From assembly GCA_964344255.1 (NCBI GenBank), contig CAYFMQ010000001.1, positions 310,001 through 374,000 of the forward strand: DNA of 64,000 bases. Reading direction: 5' to 3'. Under the pieces are notes generated by a model. The model was given only the letters and a program-made list of their open reading frames with translations, made no database searches and was not told the origin of the DNA. How positions within the stretch are numbered: position 1 is the stretch's first letter; every line of letters starts with the position of its first letter. Source of the stretch: JAJFIE01 sp964344255 (GTDB lineage Bacteria > Pseudomonadota > Alphaproteobacteria > Rhodospirillales > Casp-alpha2). The position numbers were made by a program, and so were the translations under genes. Shown in pieces: positions 24,360 through 32,966 of the stretch.

Positions 24360-27300
24360 CTACTGGGGAACGACAGAACCGACAACAGTTTGGCATAGGT
24401 TTGTCTCCCTTGTGAGGCGATTGAAGATTGTTTCAAGCAGGGAAGAAACGCCGCCGGTCAGAATGGATGTTCCCACGGATATCGCCTTTTTTGAAGCCTC
24501 CCAGGTATCCAGGGAAAATTTCGGATCATCAAGGCGGCCTTTCAGACGAATGAGTGACCCGCCCAGGGACGTGCCGAAATCCTCTTTGGGCGTCGACGCC
24601 AGGGACAGATCCATACTCTCCTGACCCAGATCGATCCGGCCGCTAGCCATCATGGCGACCCGCTTGGTCTCCAGTGCGATTTTTCTTTCGAACTCTGATA
24701 CGCCGTCAACGAACGGCAATTGCGCCTCAAGGCAGATCAATTGTGAATGGGGTGTCGTTTCGGCAAAAGGATTCATGTTGCTGTAAATAGTGCTGATCAG
24801 ATCGCCCCCGAGCCAATCGATGACCGATTTATCGATCTCTCCCGGCCCCACCGACATGACAACCTGACCAGTGAGGGAGGATGCCAGTTCCGCGAATGAT
24901 CTTCCCACCAAACGCCCCTTGACGGTCCCGGACATGGGTGCGCCCCTCAACCAGTCGGCCACTTCCGTCCGATGGAGCAGCAAGCCAAGGGATATATCCT
25001 TAACATCCAGGTCGAGAGCCATTTCTGGCGTTCCCGGGCCAGCAATGTTCCATTCACCGGACAGATCGAGCGTCCCATTCGTCGTTACGCCCAGGAATCG
25101 GCGAAGAAGGAAACGTCCCTGGTCAAGGTTCAGCACCAGGTCAAATGTATTAAACACCGGGCTATCGATGCCGATGACCTCACCGGTCGCCGACAAGGAC
25201 ATGTCAACTTCAGCCAAGATGGGGAGGTCATAGCGCTGAGTCTGGAATATTCGAACCTCTTCATTCACCTCCGCCTCCGCGTTTTCCGGCGTCAACAGGT
25301 CATTTATCTCCGGGAGGTGGAACGACGCATCACGGATGGAGAACGTCATCTTGGGTCTGCTGGATAAATCCGCCGCGTCAATTTTTGCCGCAAGACGGGA
25401 CGATCCAAACCGCACGAATAAATCCGGGACACGCAACGTGTCTTTCCCCGTTATGATCTCTGCTGCGACCCTAAACCCCTTCTCTGATGCCGATAATGGC
25501 TTCTCAAGCTGATAGGGGGTTGTCGGCTCAGATGACAGGGCGTTATCCACGGCATGACGCAAGCGATACATGTCAGGCCCTTCGATCGTCCACGATCCGT
25601 TCAGGGACAATTCGGGCTCTAGGGATGCGGCGCCCCGCATCGAAACGGTTAACGGCAGTTCCCCGTGAGTATTGAGGGTGAATGAGGGCACCGCCCAATC
25701 GCCCTTGTTGCGCTTTGCCGTTCCCGTCATGTCAATTTCATCGAGAAACGGCAAACGGTTCAGAACATCGCCATTCGGCAACAGTTCCAGAAGATGGTGT
25801 CTGAGGCGCTTGCCATCTTGGGCCATGACATGCGCCACCAACTCCACCTCGTCAAGCGATGTCAGACCCGACAGCTTTCCATTGAGCGACACATGCGCAA
25901 CATCAGGATCGCCAAAATCAAGGGACGAAACACTCATCGCCAATCGCCCTGCCTCGTCCCTCTGCAGAGTGGCTTCACCCGACAATGGCGCAACAGGAAG
26001 AACCCGATTCGCCCAGTCCTCCGGAGCAAGCGCCGTTGCCATATCGTGAATGAACCGATCGCTCTCAGAAGCGATGGAAATCGTCACATTCGGATCGACC
26101 CGGCCCAAGACATCACCCACCCTGCCGGAAAGGGAAGCCTTAAGGGCGGAGCCTTGTCCAAATTCCAATTCAACGCCTTCCGCATCCAGACGTCCGTCTG
26201 GCGAGGTGTCGATAGAGGCATTGAGGGAAACGCCTCCAGGAATTGACGGCAGCTTATCGAACGGAGGCGGTAGCACATTCCAAAGATATGTGGAGATAAA
26301 ATGTTCATTTTGAATCGTTATCGACAGTTCCGAAGACAGCGTGAAGGGGGAGGCGCCAAGGGTAAGATTCCGGGCCGACGTAATCATTGTCTTCTTCGTT
26401 CCCCAGTCCAGTGTCGCGTTTTTCAATATCGGACTGACAAGCCGCCCCCCGAGATCGCCGGCAATAACAGCATCGCCGAAGTCGATATCTTTCATGTCTT
26501 TCAGGAAAACAGGGAAATCGGCCAAGCCGGCGGCATAAGCAACTGGATCATTGACCGTCGCCGAAACCTGACCGCTTATGCTCCCTTCATTCAGAAAATC
26601 ATCGACCATGCCGCTAAAGCTGATCCGGCTACCCTGATTTCCGTCTACAACCAGGGTCGTATTATCCATGACGGGATGACTTAGGGAACCGCGAACCGAT
26701 GACTTGAAATCCAGCGCCATTTTTTCAGGAACATCCGGCCAGGCTGGGAGCACGATCATCTCTCCCAGGTCATGGTAGAGGGCGACGGCATCGGTTGCTT
26801 CCAGACTTGCCTCCAGATCAACCGAGGTTGCATTCCTTGCCGGCGTCAGGATGCCCGTCGCCTGGGCTTTCCACTTAACCGCGTCAATCGCAACGGCCAA
26901 TCCCAAATCACCATTACCGGCATGAAAATCAGCCCCATCGTAGATTTCCACATGGAGTGTCTGGTTCCGCCGCGCCGCGCCCGCCCCGACATCCAGAACA
27001 AGGCGACTGTCCTGATCAGCCGACTCCAGCCTGGCCCAGGCGATATCATATGTTTGATTGATCTTGCGATCATCATTCGTATAGCGCACCGACAGATCAT
27101 TGATATGGAATTCATCCACAAACGATGTGATGGACAGCAGGAACGACAATAAATCGTTGACTTGATCCGATGGCGTTGTTGATGGTTGCACCAGGAACTC
27201 GGGGCCTGCTGTCGCGACGCCTTCAAAACCCCAGTTGTTCCGGCCTTCGACGTCCGTTTCCAGTAACAGACTTACGTCCTGAATATGAATTTCATCGAGA

Positions 27301-27644
27301 ACAAAACTCCCCCTGATCAACTGCAATAACGAAAAACGGCCGACAACCTGTTCGGCCCGCAACATGACGGGGTTATCGCTCCACGCCGCATTGCTGAAAC
27401 TGACCGCGCCAATTTCAATTACGGGCAACAAGCCAGGCTCGATGCTGATTGCTCCTTCTATGGCCAAACTCCTGCCTGTCGCCGCCTTGAATTCCTGGCC
27501 AAGAAGGGTGCGCATGTCATCGTTGTTGATGGACGACGTCAACATGTAGAGGCCGACGCTTGCAACGCCCGCCGTCAAAGCCAGGGTCAAACCGGTCCAT
27601 TTGACGGCGCGTTTTATAATTTTAATCGATTTCCGGCGGAGCAT
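24360..27644 (-). CDS. AsmA-family inner-membrane protein
   Basis: 1094 residues: a basic N-terminus, one membrane anchor (about residues 15-35), then a very long beta-rich periplasmic region. The start region (GRSLAIEGAISIEPGLLPVIEIGAV with SNAAW) is the AsmA N-terminal signature, and the C-terminal part (SGTVKGRLVGRS, then ASSLTGQVVMSVGPGEIDKS and late LIRLKGRLDDPKFSLD) matches the AsmA-like C-terminal domain. AsmA/YhdP/TamB relatives form bridge-like proteins implicated in phospholipid traffic to the outer membrane. It is the first gene of its unit; the HlyD-like remnant follows at 3 bases, suggesting a former operon. Confidence 0.9.
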   Translation of the reverse strand: MLRRKSIKIIKRAVKWTGLTLALTAGVASVGLYMLTSSINNDDMRTLLGQEFKAATGRSLAIEGAISIEPGLLPVIEIGAVSFSNAAWSDNPVMLRAEQVVGRFSLLQLIRGSFVLDEIHIQDVSLLLETDVEGRNNWGFEGVATAGPEFLVQPSTTPSDQVNDLLSFLLSITSFVDEFHINDLSVRYTNDDRKINQTYDIAWARLESADQDSRLVLDVGAGAARRNQTLHVEIYDGADFHAGNGDLGLAVAIDAVKWKAQATGILTPARNATSVDLEASLEATDAVALYHDLGEMIVLPAWPDVPEKMALDFKSSVRGSLSHPVMDNTTLVVDGNQGSRISFSGMVDDFLNEGSISGQVSATVNDPVAYAAGLADFPVFLKDMKDIDFGDAVIAGDLGGRLVSPILKNATLDWGTKKTMITSARNLTLGASPFTLSSELSITIQNEHFISTYLWNVLPPPFDKLPSIPGGVSLNASIDTSPDGRLDAEGVELEFGQGSALKASLSGRVGDVLGRVDPNVTISIASESDRFIHDMATALAPEDWANRVLPVAPLSGEATLQRDEAGRLAMSVSSLDFGDPDVAHVSLNGKLSGLTSLDEVELVAHVMAQDGKRLRHHLLELLPNGDVLNRLPFLDEIDMTGTAKRNKGDWAVPSFTLNTHGELPLTVSMRGAASLEPELSLNGSWTIEGPDMYRLRHAVDNALSSEPTTPYQLEKPLSASEKGFRVAAEIITGKDTLRVPDLFVRFGSSRLAAKIDAADLSSRPKMTFSIRDASFHLPEINDLLTPENAEAEVNEEVRIFQTQRYDLPILAEVDMSLSATGEVIGIDSPVFNTFDLVLNLDQGRFLLRRFLGVTTNGTLDLSGEWNIAGPGTPEMALDLDVKDISLGLLLHRTEVADWLRGAPMSGTVKGRLVGRSFAELASSLTGQVVMSVGPGEIDKSVIDWLGGDLISTIYSNMNPFAETTPHSQLICLEAQLPFVDGVSEFERKIALETKRVAMMASGRIDLGQESMDLSLASTPKEDFGTSLGGSLIRLKGRLDDPKFSLDTWEASKKAISVGTSILTGGVSSLLETIFNRLTRETNLCQTVVGSVVPQ

Positions 27645-27871
27645 GGCGGTAGCGGAAAAAGCAATTCCAGGGTCAGCTTGTTTCTAACGAACAGAATAGC
27701 GGTAAGGGTTCCGGCTGATACAACGGACAAATGCCGACGTCACATTGATAATGATAATGCATGGCAAAACCGCCAGCGGAAAGGTAATATGTGGGCATGT
27801 TGTCCGATTCGATGACAATTCCTATATATGAGACCTGGTTTACAGCAGGTTCTTCTTCAAGGTGAAATGGT

Positions 27872-28933
27872 ATGATTGCGCTCTCCCGTTTAACTCTATC
27901 TTTGATTTTGAGTTTACCCATCGCCCTGTCAACGGCGCAGGCTGATGAAAGCGATTTGTATATTTCGGGTAGCGCCGGCCTGACCATCCCCCGGGATATG
28001 GATTTCGATGGCGGCAGTATCAATTCATCGGCGGACCTGGATCCTGGCCCGGCCGTTATGTTTTCCATCGGTCGTGGATTCACCGACAACATTCGGGGCG
28101 AATTCGAGTTGGGCTTTCGCGCCAATGATGCCGATTCGGTTAGCGGCGCCAGCGCCTCCGGAGACACCGACTCATGGAGCGCCATGATCAACGGATTTTA
28201 CGACTTCGACACCGGCGGCGACTTCACCCCTTATATCGGGCTTGGCATCGGCGGCGCCAGGGTCGAGGCGAACAGTATTTCGCCGGTTTCAGGAACGAGC
28301 GTCAACGACTCTGATTTCGGTTTGGCCTATCAGGCAATTCTCGGAACCGCATATCAACTGGACGATCAATGGTCGGCGACAGCGGACTATCGTTATTTCT
28401 CCGCGCCTGACCTGGACTTCAGCGCCGCAAATGGCACCAGCGTTGATTCCAATTATGACGCCCATACTTTTATGATCGGGCTGCGGTTCAGCTTCGCCAA
28501 ACCCAAAAAGCCCGTCTCCATGACGGAAACGGTTGCAGCGGTTCCGGAACCCGAGCCCGAACCGGTTGTCGAACCTGCCCCCGAGCCCGAGCCGGTCGTT
28601 ATTGCCCGAAGCTATCTCGTTTTCTTTGACTGGGACAGTTCCGTGCTGTCTTCCGACGCCCTGGACATACTTGCCCAGGCAGCCGCCAACGCTCAACTGG
28701 GTGGTGTCAGTTCAATCGTGGCGACGGGTCATGCTGACCGCTCCGGCCCGGATAGTTACAATCTGAAACTGTCGAAGCGCCGGGCAGAGGCCGTACAGGC
28801 CGAATTACAACGCCTGGGCGTTCCGTCAACCGAGATAACGATCGACTGGAAGGGCGAGCGCAACCCGCTGGTCCCAACGGACGATGGCGTTCGCGAGCCG
28901 CAGAACCGCCGCGTGGAGATCGTTTTCCCTTAA
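27872..28933 (+). CDS. OmpA-family outer-membrane protein (8-strand barrel plus OmpA domain)
   Basis: 353 residues. A signal peptide ends near AQA (residue 24). Residues about 25-205 form an Opa/OmpA-like eight-stranded barrel with alternating aromatic strands (DNIRGEFELGFRAN, FTPYIGLGIGGARVE, HTFMIGLRFSF). A Pro-Glu-Pro linker follows, then an OmpA peptidoglycan-binding domain with YLVFFDWDSS, ATGHADRSGP, NLKLSKRRAEAVQAEL and PQNRRVEI. It should tie the outer membrane to the cell wall. AAGGTG precedes the ATG. It is divergent from asmA, and 20 bases separate its stop from the converging next gene. Confidence 0.93.
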   Translation: MIALSRLTLSLILSLPIALSTAQADESDLYISGSAGLTIPRDMDFDGGSINSSADLDPGPAVMFSIGRGFTDNIRGEFELGFRANDADSVSGASASGDTDSWSAMINGFYDFDTGGDFTPYIGLGIGGARVEANSISPVSGTSVNDSDFGLAYQAILGTAYQLDDQWSATADYRYFSAPDLDFSAANGTSVDSNYDAHTFMIGLRFSFAKPKKPVSMTETVAAVPEPEPEPVVEPAPEPEPVVIARSYLVFFDWDSSVLSSDALDILAQAAANAQLGGVSSIVATGHADRSGPDSYNLKLSKRRAEAVQAELQRLGVPSTEITIDWKGERNPLVPTDDGVREPQNRRVEIVFP

Positions 28934-28953
28934 GATTTTGGAAGCAAAAAACG

Positions 28954-29436
28954 TTAGCCGGAAACAGCGACGTTGATATCGGCACGGCATGATGCCGGTA
29001 AATTATCATCGGCGAAGGGACGGCTGGCGGCAAGGGTTACGAGAAGTTCAGGTTCGGCGACAAGAACCTCTTCATACAATTGCCTGGCCTGATCACAGTA
29101 ATCACCGCGGGCGTTGATGGTCTGCTGAGACGACTTGTTTGCGAGTTTCGTCACATACCGGTTAAGGCGTTTCTCGCTTTCATCGCCATAATGTTTCACA
29201 TAATGCTTTCGAAGCGCCTTGCCGTTCAGCGCGAGGTGCTTTTTGAACCGTTTTACGAAGGCATTGTATTCGGGCCTGATCTGGCAGGTAAGAGCCGCGA
29301 CCATCAATTCAGTTTGCAGAGATCGCACCATAAACGCCTGGCGCGAACGATCGGAACAGCCATCGGCTAGGCTGGCCGTCGAACTCAGCGCCAAGAGAGA
29401 TACCCCTGCAATAATCCGTCCGAACGGAAGACGCAT
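28954..29436 (-). CDS. Secreted four-cysteine hypothetical protein
   Basis: 160 residues from the ATG at 29436, which is preceded by AGGG and begins a clear signal peptide (MRLPFGRIIAG, cleavage after SLA near residue 25). The mature part is helical and basic in its middle (FRKHLALNG-like segment KRFKKHLALNGKALRKHYVKH) and has four cysteines (GCSD, LTCQ, DYCDQ, ASCRA), enough for two disulfides. I do not recognise the family. It converges on the OmpA-like gene and diverges from the amidase. Confidence 0.65.
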   Translation of the reverse strand: MRLPFGRIIAGVSLLALSSTASLADGCSDRSRQAFMVRSLQTELMVAALTCQIRPEYNAFVKRFKKHLALNGKALRKHYVKHYGDESEKRLNRYVTKLANKSSQQTINARGDYCDQARQLYEEVLVAEPELLVTLAASRPFADDNLPASCRADINVAVSG

Positions 29437-29650
29437 ATTTTCGAGCCCTTGTCGTTTGTTATTATTATTTACAATCAAGCAGAAGAATCCCACGGCTGGA
29501 ATCCCAAATCAAGTGATTTCCTAAACAGGACGATAAGATCACTCTCGAATCCAGCCCCGCAGGGCCAGTGTTATCGCGTATTTTCACCCATGATCGACAT
29601 TCCCGCCCTCTCTGGTTTAGGGTAGCCCACAATCAACCGGAGGAGACGCC

Positions 29651-31096
29651 ATGACCCCCGAGACCTACGCCCGCCACGATGCCGTCGGCCTTGTGGCCCT
29701 GATCCGCGACGGTAACGTCACGTGGCAGGAGGTGAACGAAGCCGCCGTTGGGGCGATCCGGGGACTCGATCCGGAACTTAACGTGCTCGTCATCGACGAC
29801 ATCGAACGCGCCATGGCGGTCGGCCCGGAGGGCGATGCGTCTTCCCCGCTATTTGGCGCGCCTTTCCTGCTGAAAGACGTCAACCAGTTCACGGCGCACA
29901 TGCCGACGACCTTTTCGAGCGCCTTTTTCAAGGATGCGAAACCCAAGCAGCGCGACGGCACGCTGGTCCAGCGCTGGCGCGATGCGGGCCTGGTCATCCT
30001 CGGCAAGGCCAACACGCCGGAGTTCGCCGAGGATTTCGTTACCGAGCCCACGTTCCGGGGCGCGACGCTTAATCCCTGGAACAAGGGCTTTACCGTGGGC
30101 GGATCTTCCGGCGGGGCCGGTTCCGCTGTAGCCGCCGGGATCGTTCCCATGGCGCACGGCACGGATCTGGGTGGCTCGATCCGTATCCCCGCAGCCTGTT
30201 GCGGCGTCTATGGCCTGAAGCCCAGCGCCGGGCTTAATCCCGTCGGTCCGTATCTGCCGGAAATCGCCAGCGGTTTGAATTCCGACCACGTGCTGAGTCG
30301 CAGCGTACGCGACAGCGCCGCCGCGCTCGATGCCGGAGCAGGGCCGGACGTAGGCCAGCGCTATCCGGTGCAGCGATCCGTCGATTCCTATCTGGATGCC
30401 CTTGATGAAGAGCCCTCCAACCTGCGCGTCGGCCTGGTGACGGCGGCGCCCGACGGCGTGGCGGTCGAAGACGAAATGGCCGCCGCCTCGGAACGACTGG
30501 CAAAAAGGCTGGAGGCCATGGGCCATACCGTCGTTCCTTACGCGCTGCCGGACGGGCTGTTGAGCGGCGACTGGTTCGAGCTGCTCTGGCTGTTCGACAT
30601 CACCCGCGAGATCAGGGACCACGCCGCCGCTATCGGCCGCGATCCGCGCGACAACGAACTGGAAGCCTTCACCCGGTACATGCTGGAGCGCGTCGACACC
30701 TGTTCAGGGCAGGAATACTACGACGCACGGCGCGCCCTGCACGACAGTTCCGTCGCTCTGGACCGCTCCACGGAAGGCCTCGACCTGATCGTGACACCGG
30801 CGCTGGCGTCCGATCCACTGCCCGTGGGCGCCATCGACGCCCGTACGGACGCCTTTGACTATGATACCTGGACAAGCATCGGATACGGCAATGCCCCCTT
30901 CGCCGCGCCCTTCAACATCTCGGGTCAGCCGGCGGCCTCACTACCCGTTGAAACGTCACGGGCCGGGTTGCCCCTGGGCGTCCAGCTCGTTGCCCGGCGC
31001 GGCATGGATCACCTGCTTCTCGCCGTCAGCGCCCGGCTGGAGGCGGAAACCGGGTGGCGGGACAACCTGCCGCCTGTCTGGGCAGGAAACCTGTAA
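29651..31096 (+). CDS. Amidase (amidase signature family)
   Basis: 481 residues with the Ser-Ser-Lys triad of amidase-signature enzymes: lysine in FLLKDVNQ, the glycine/serine-rich GGSSGGAGSAVAAG, and the nucleophile serine in GTDLGGSIRIPAACCG. The C-terminal APFNISGQPAASLPV is also typical. The enzyme hydrolyses a carboxamide to acid plus amine; substrate unknown. CGGAGGAGACGCC precedes the ATG, a strong ribosome site. It heads a plus-strand series with RidA, CmcJ-like and GFA genes; the 114-base gap to RidA could hold a second promoter. Confidence 0.9.
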   Translation: MTPETYARHDAVGLVALIRDGNVTWQEVNEAAVGAIRGLDPELNVLVIDDIERAMAVGPEGDASSPLFGAPFLLKDVNQFTAHMPTTFSSAFFKDAKPKQRDGTLVQRWRDAGLVILGKANTPEFAEDFVTEPTFRGATLNPWNKGFTVGGSSGGAGSAVAAGIVPMAHGTDLGGSIRIPAACCGVYGLKPSAGLNPVGPYLPEIASGLNSDHVLSRSVRDSAAALDAGAGPDVGQRYPVQRSVDSYLDALDEEPSNLRVGLVTAAPDGVAVEDEMAAASERLAKRLEAMGHTVVPYALPDGLLSGDWFELLWLFDITREIRDHAAAIGRDPRDNELEAFTRYMLERVDTCSGQEYYDARRALHDSSVALDRSTEGLDLIVTPALASDPLPVGAIDARTDAFDYDTWTSIGYGNAPFAAPFNISGQPAASLPVETSRAGLPLGVQLVARRGMDHLLLAVSARLEAETGWRDNLPPVWAGNL

Positions 31097-31210
31097 AGGC
31101 CTCCTCTCCACGCAAGCGCACCATAATCCCGATATCATAAAACAGCCACTGACAGCGCATTCCATTGGGGCTAGTCTCTGCGATAACAACAAACCGCAGG
31201 GAGCACGGCA

Positions 31211-31603
31211 ATGCCGAGAAAAACGCTTCGGCCCAAGAGCCTGGATTTCCAGCCCCGGCCCACCTTCCCCTATTCACCGGGGGCGAAGGGCGGCGGCATG
31301 TTATACACGGCGGGACAGGTCGCCTGGGACCATACCGGCAACGTCATCGACGGCGACGTGCGCGCCCAGACCATCCAGACGCTTTCCAACGTCAAGGCTG
31401 TGCTGGAAGAAGGCGGCGCCACACTGGACGATGTGGTGAAGTGCAACGTGTACTTAAAGGACATCGGCGATTTCCAGATCATGAACGAGGAGTTCGCCAA
31501 ATTCTTTCCCAACGATCCACCCGCCCGCACCACGGTACAAACGCCGCTATGCGACGAAGCCATGCTGGTCGAGATCGAAGCCATCGCCTACATCGGAGAC
31601 TAG
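31211..31603 (+). CDS. RidA/YjgF family protein
   Basis: 130 residues, the usual size for a RidA trimer subunit. Signature segments are MLYTAGQVAWD, TLSNVKAVLEEGGATLDDVVKCNVYLKD split across the middle, and ARTTVQTPLCDEAMLVEIEA, which carries the arginine that binds the substrate carboxylate. Members deaminate reactive enamines/imines; in catabolic operons they often act on intermediates of amide or aminoacrylate breakdown. Its stop is 3 bases before the next start, so it is tightly linked with the CmcJ-like gene. AGGGAG precedes the ATG. Confidence 0.92.
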   Translation: MPRKTLRPKSLDFQPRPTFPYSPGAKGGGMLYTAGQVAWDHTGNVIDGDVRAQTIQTLSNVKAVLEEGGATLDDVVKCNVYLKDIGDFQIMNEEFAKFFPNDPPARTTVQTPLCDEAMLVEIEAIAYIGD

Positions 31604-31606
31604 AAC

Positions 31607-32470
31607 ATGGGCCAGGCAAGTCTTTCCGAAAACGGCAACCGGGCAAACAGCGTTATCGCGCCGTTGACCTTCACGCTGAAAAAACCTGAAAAGCTGGTCT
31701 ACCTGATCACGGACATGGGGGAGGACGAAACCGATCCGGAATACGAAAAATGGTACGCCGTGCACGACGTCGAGGTCACGGACGTACGCGACCGGGTCGG
31801 AGACTTCTCGCTGGACCGGGAGGGTTTCGAGCTGCTTCACGCCGGAACGGCGGTTCAGGATTTCTATGACGAACAAGAGGTCGAAAACGTTTACAACCCC
31901 GAAGTCGAGAAGCTGGTCAAACAGGCTACCGGCGCCGACAGGGTGCTGATCTTCGATCACACCATCCGCATCAGCGACGACGACCTGCGGCGCGAGAGGA
32001 AGGTCCGCGAGGCCGTCGACCTGGCCCACAACGACTACACGATCACATCCGGTCCGCAGCGGGTCCGCGACCTGTATGATGAAGACGAGGCGGAGAGGCT
32101 TCTCAAAGGGCGCTTCGCCATCGTCAACCTGTGGCGCTCCATCGCCGGTGCCGTCGAGTGCTATCCGCTCGGCCTGTGCGACGCCAGAAGCGTCCATGAC
32201 GGGGACTGGGTGCCCTGCGACCTGGATTACGGGGACCGGATGGGCGAGATCTACAACGTCGCCTACAACCCCGATCAGCGCTGGTGTTACGTGCCCGACA
32301 TGACATCCGACGAGGTGTTGATTTTCAAGAATTACGATTCAGCCGAAGACGGCCGCACCCGTTTCATCCCCCACACGGCGTTCAGGGACCCAACGTCCGC
32401 TGCCAACGCCAAGCCACGGGAAAGCATCGAGACGCGCGTGCTGGCGTTTTTAAACGAAAAAACAGAATAA
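31607..32470 (+). CDS. CmcJ/NvfI-like putative oxygenase
   Basis: 287 residues resembling the CmcJ/NvfI group (related to the cephem 7-alpha-methoxylation protein CmcJ and the fungal endoperoxide enzyme NvfI). Recognisable blocks are VHDVEVTDVR, the FDHTIR histidine, AHNDYT in the middle, FAIVNLWRSIAGAVECYPLGLCD and the later FIPHTAF. Fungal relatives are Fe(II)/2-oxoglutarate oxygenases; whether this one is active is not known, but two or three histidines at expected positions are present. It lies 3 bases after RidA and 12 before the GFA gene, so all three are probably co-expressed. Confidence 0.78.
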   Translation: MGQASLSENGNRANSVIAPLTFTLKKPEKLVYLITDMGEDETDPEYEKWYAVHDVEVTDVRDRVGDFSLDREGFELLHAGTAVQDFYDEQEVENVYNPEVEKLVKQATGADRVLIFDHTIRISDDDLRRERKVREAVDLAHNDYTITSGPQRVRDLYDEDEAERLLKGRFAIVNLWRSIAGAVECYPLGLCDARSVHDGDWVPCDLDYGDRMGEIYNVAYNPDQRWCYVPDMTSDEVLIFKNYDSAEDGRTRFIPHTAFRDPTSAANAKPRESIETRVLAFLNEKTE

Positions 32471-32482
32471 GAGGACATGAAA

Positions 32483-32944
32483 ATGAACGACACACCTGAG
32501 AAACTTACCGGCGGATGTCTTTGCGGCGCCGTTCGTTATGAAGCCACCGGCGAGCCCCTAAACTCGAGCTACTGTCATTGCAATACCTGCCGCCGGCATG
32601 CCGGCTCGCCCGTGGTCGCCCTTATCGGTTTTCCTGAAGACAATGTGACCTTCACCAAGGGTGAAAGAAAGCTCTACCAGTCCTCGCCGGGCGTCAACCG
32701 GGCCTTCTGCAGCAACTGCGGCACGCCGCTCACCTGGGAAGGAGACGGCGGTGACGGCAATATGCTGATCGAGATTCTGACCGGAACGCTGGATAACCCC
32801 GACTCCATGCCGCCCAATGCTCACAGCCTCCACGCCGAGCGGATTTCCTGGTTCGATACGGCGGATAACCTACCTCGCTACAAAGCTTTCGACGATGAGC
32901 CGCCCTATCAGAACAAACCCTCTGATATTGGTCAGGGCAGCTAA
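32483..32944 (+). CDS. GFA-family (glutathione-dependent formaldehyde-activating-like) zinc protein
   Basis: 153 residues from the ATG at 32483 (GAGG 8 bases upstream; an ATG 6 bases earlier is too close to it). The zinc cysteines are GGCLCG (Cys12, Cys14), CHCNTC (Cys31, Cys33, Cys36) and CSNCG (Cys76, Cys79), the full GFA pattern. Members are linked with formaldehyde-glutathione adduct formation or centromere-like roles, and often accompany catabolic enzymes that release one-carbon units. Its presence at the end of this operon is compatible with formaldehyde production, which is inference. Confidence 0.88.
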   Translation: MNDTPEKLTGGCLCGAVRYEATGEPLNSSYCHCNTCRRHAGSPVVALIGFPEDNVTFTKGERKLYQSSPGVNRAFCSNCGTPLTWEGDGGDGNMLIEILTGTLDNPDSMPPNAHSLHAERISWFDTADNLPRYKAFDDEPPYQNKPSDIGQGS

Positions 32945-32966
32945 TCAATCGACAGGGGATCAGGGC

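Noticed and set aside
27741..27765. GATAATGATAATGC upstream of the OmpA-like gene, resembling a Fur box half
   Set aside because: Only one half matches and there is no iron-related gene nearby; probably chance in an AT-rich gap.
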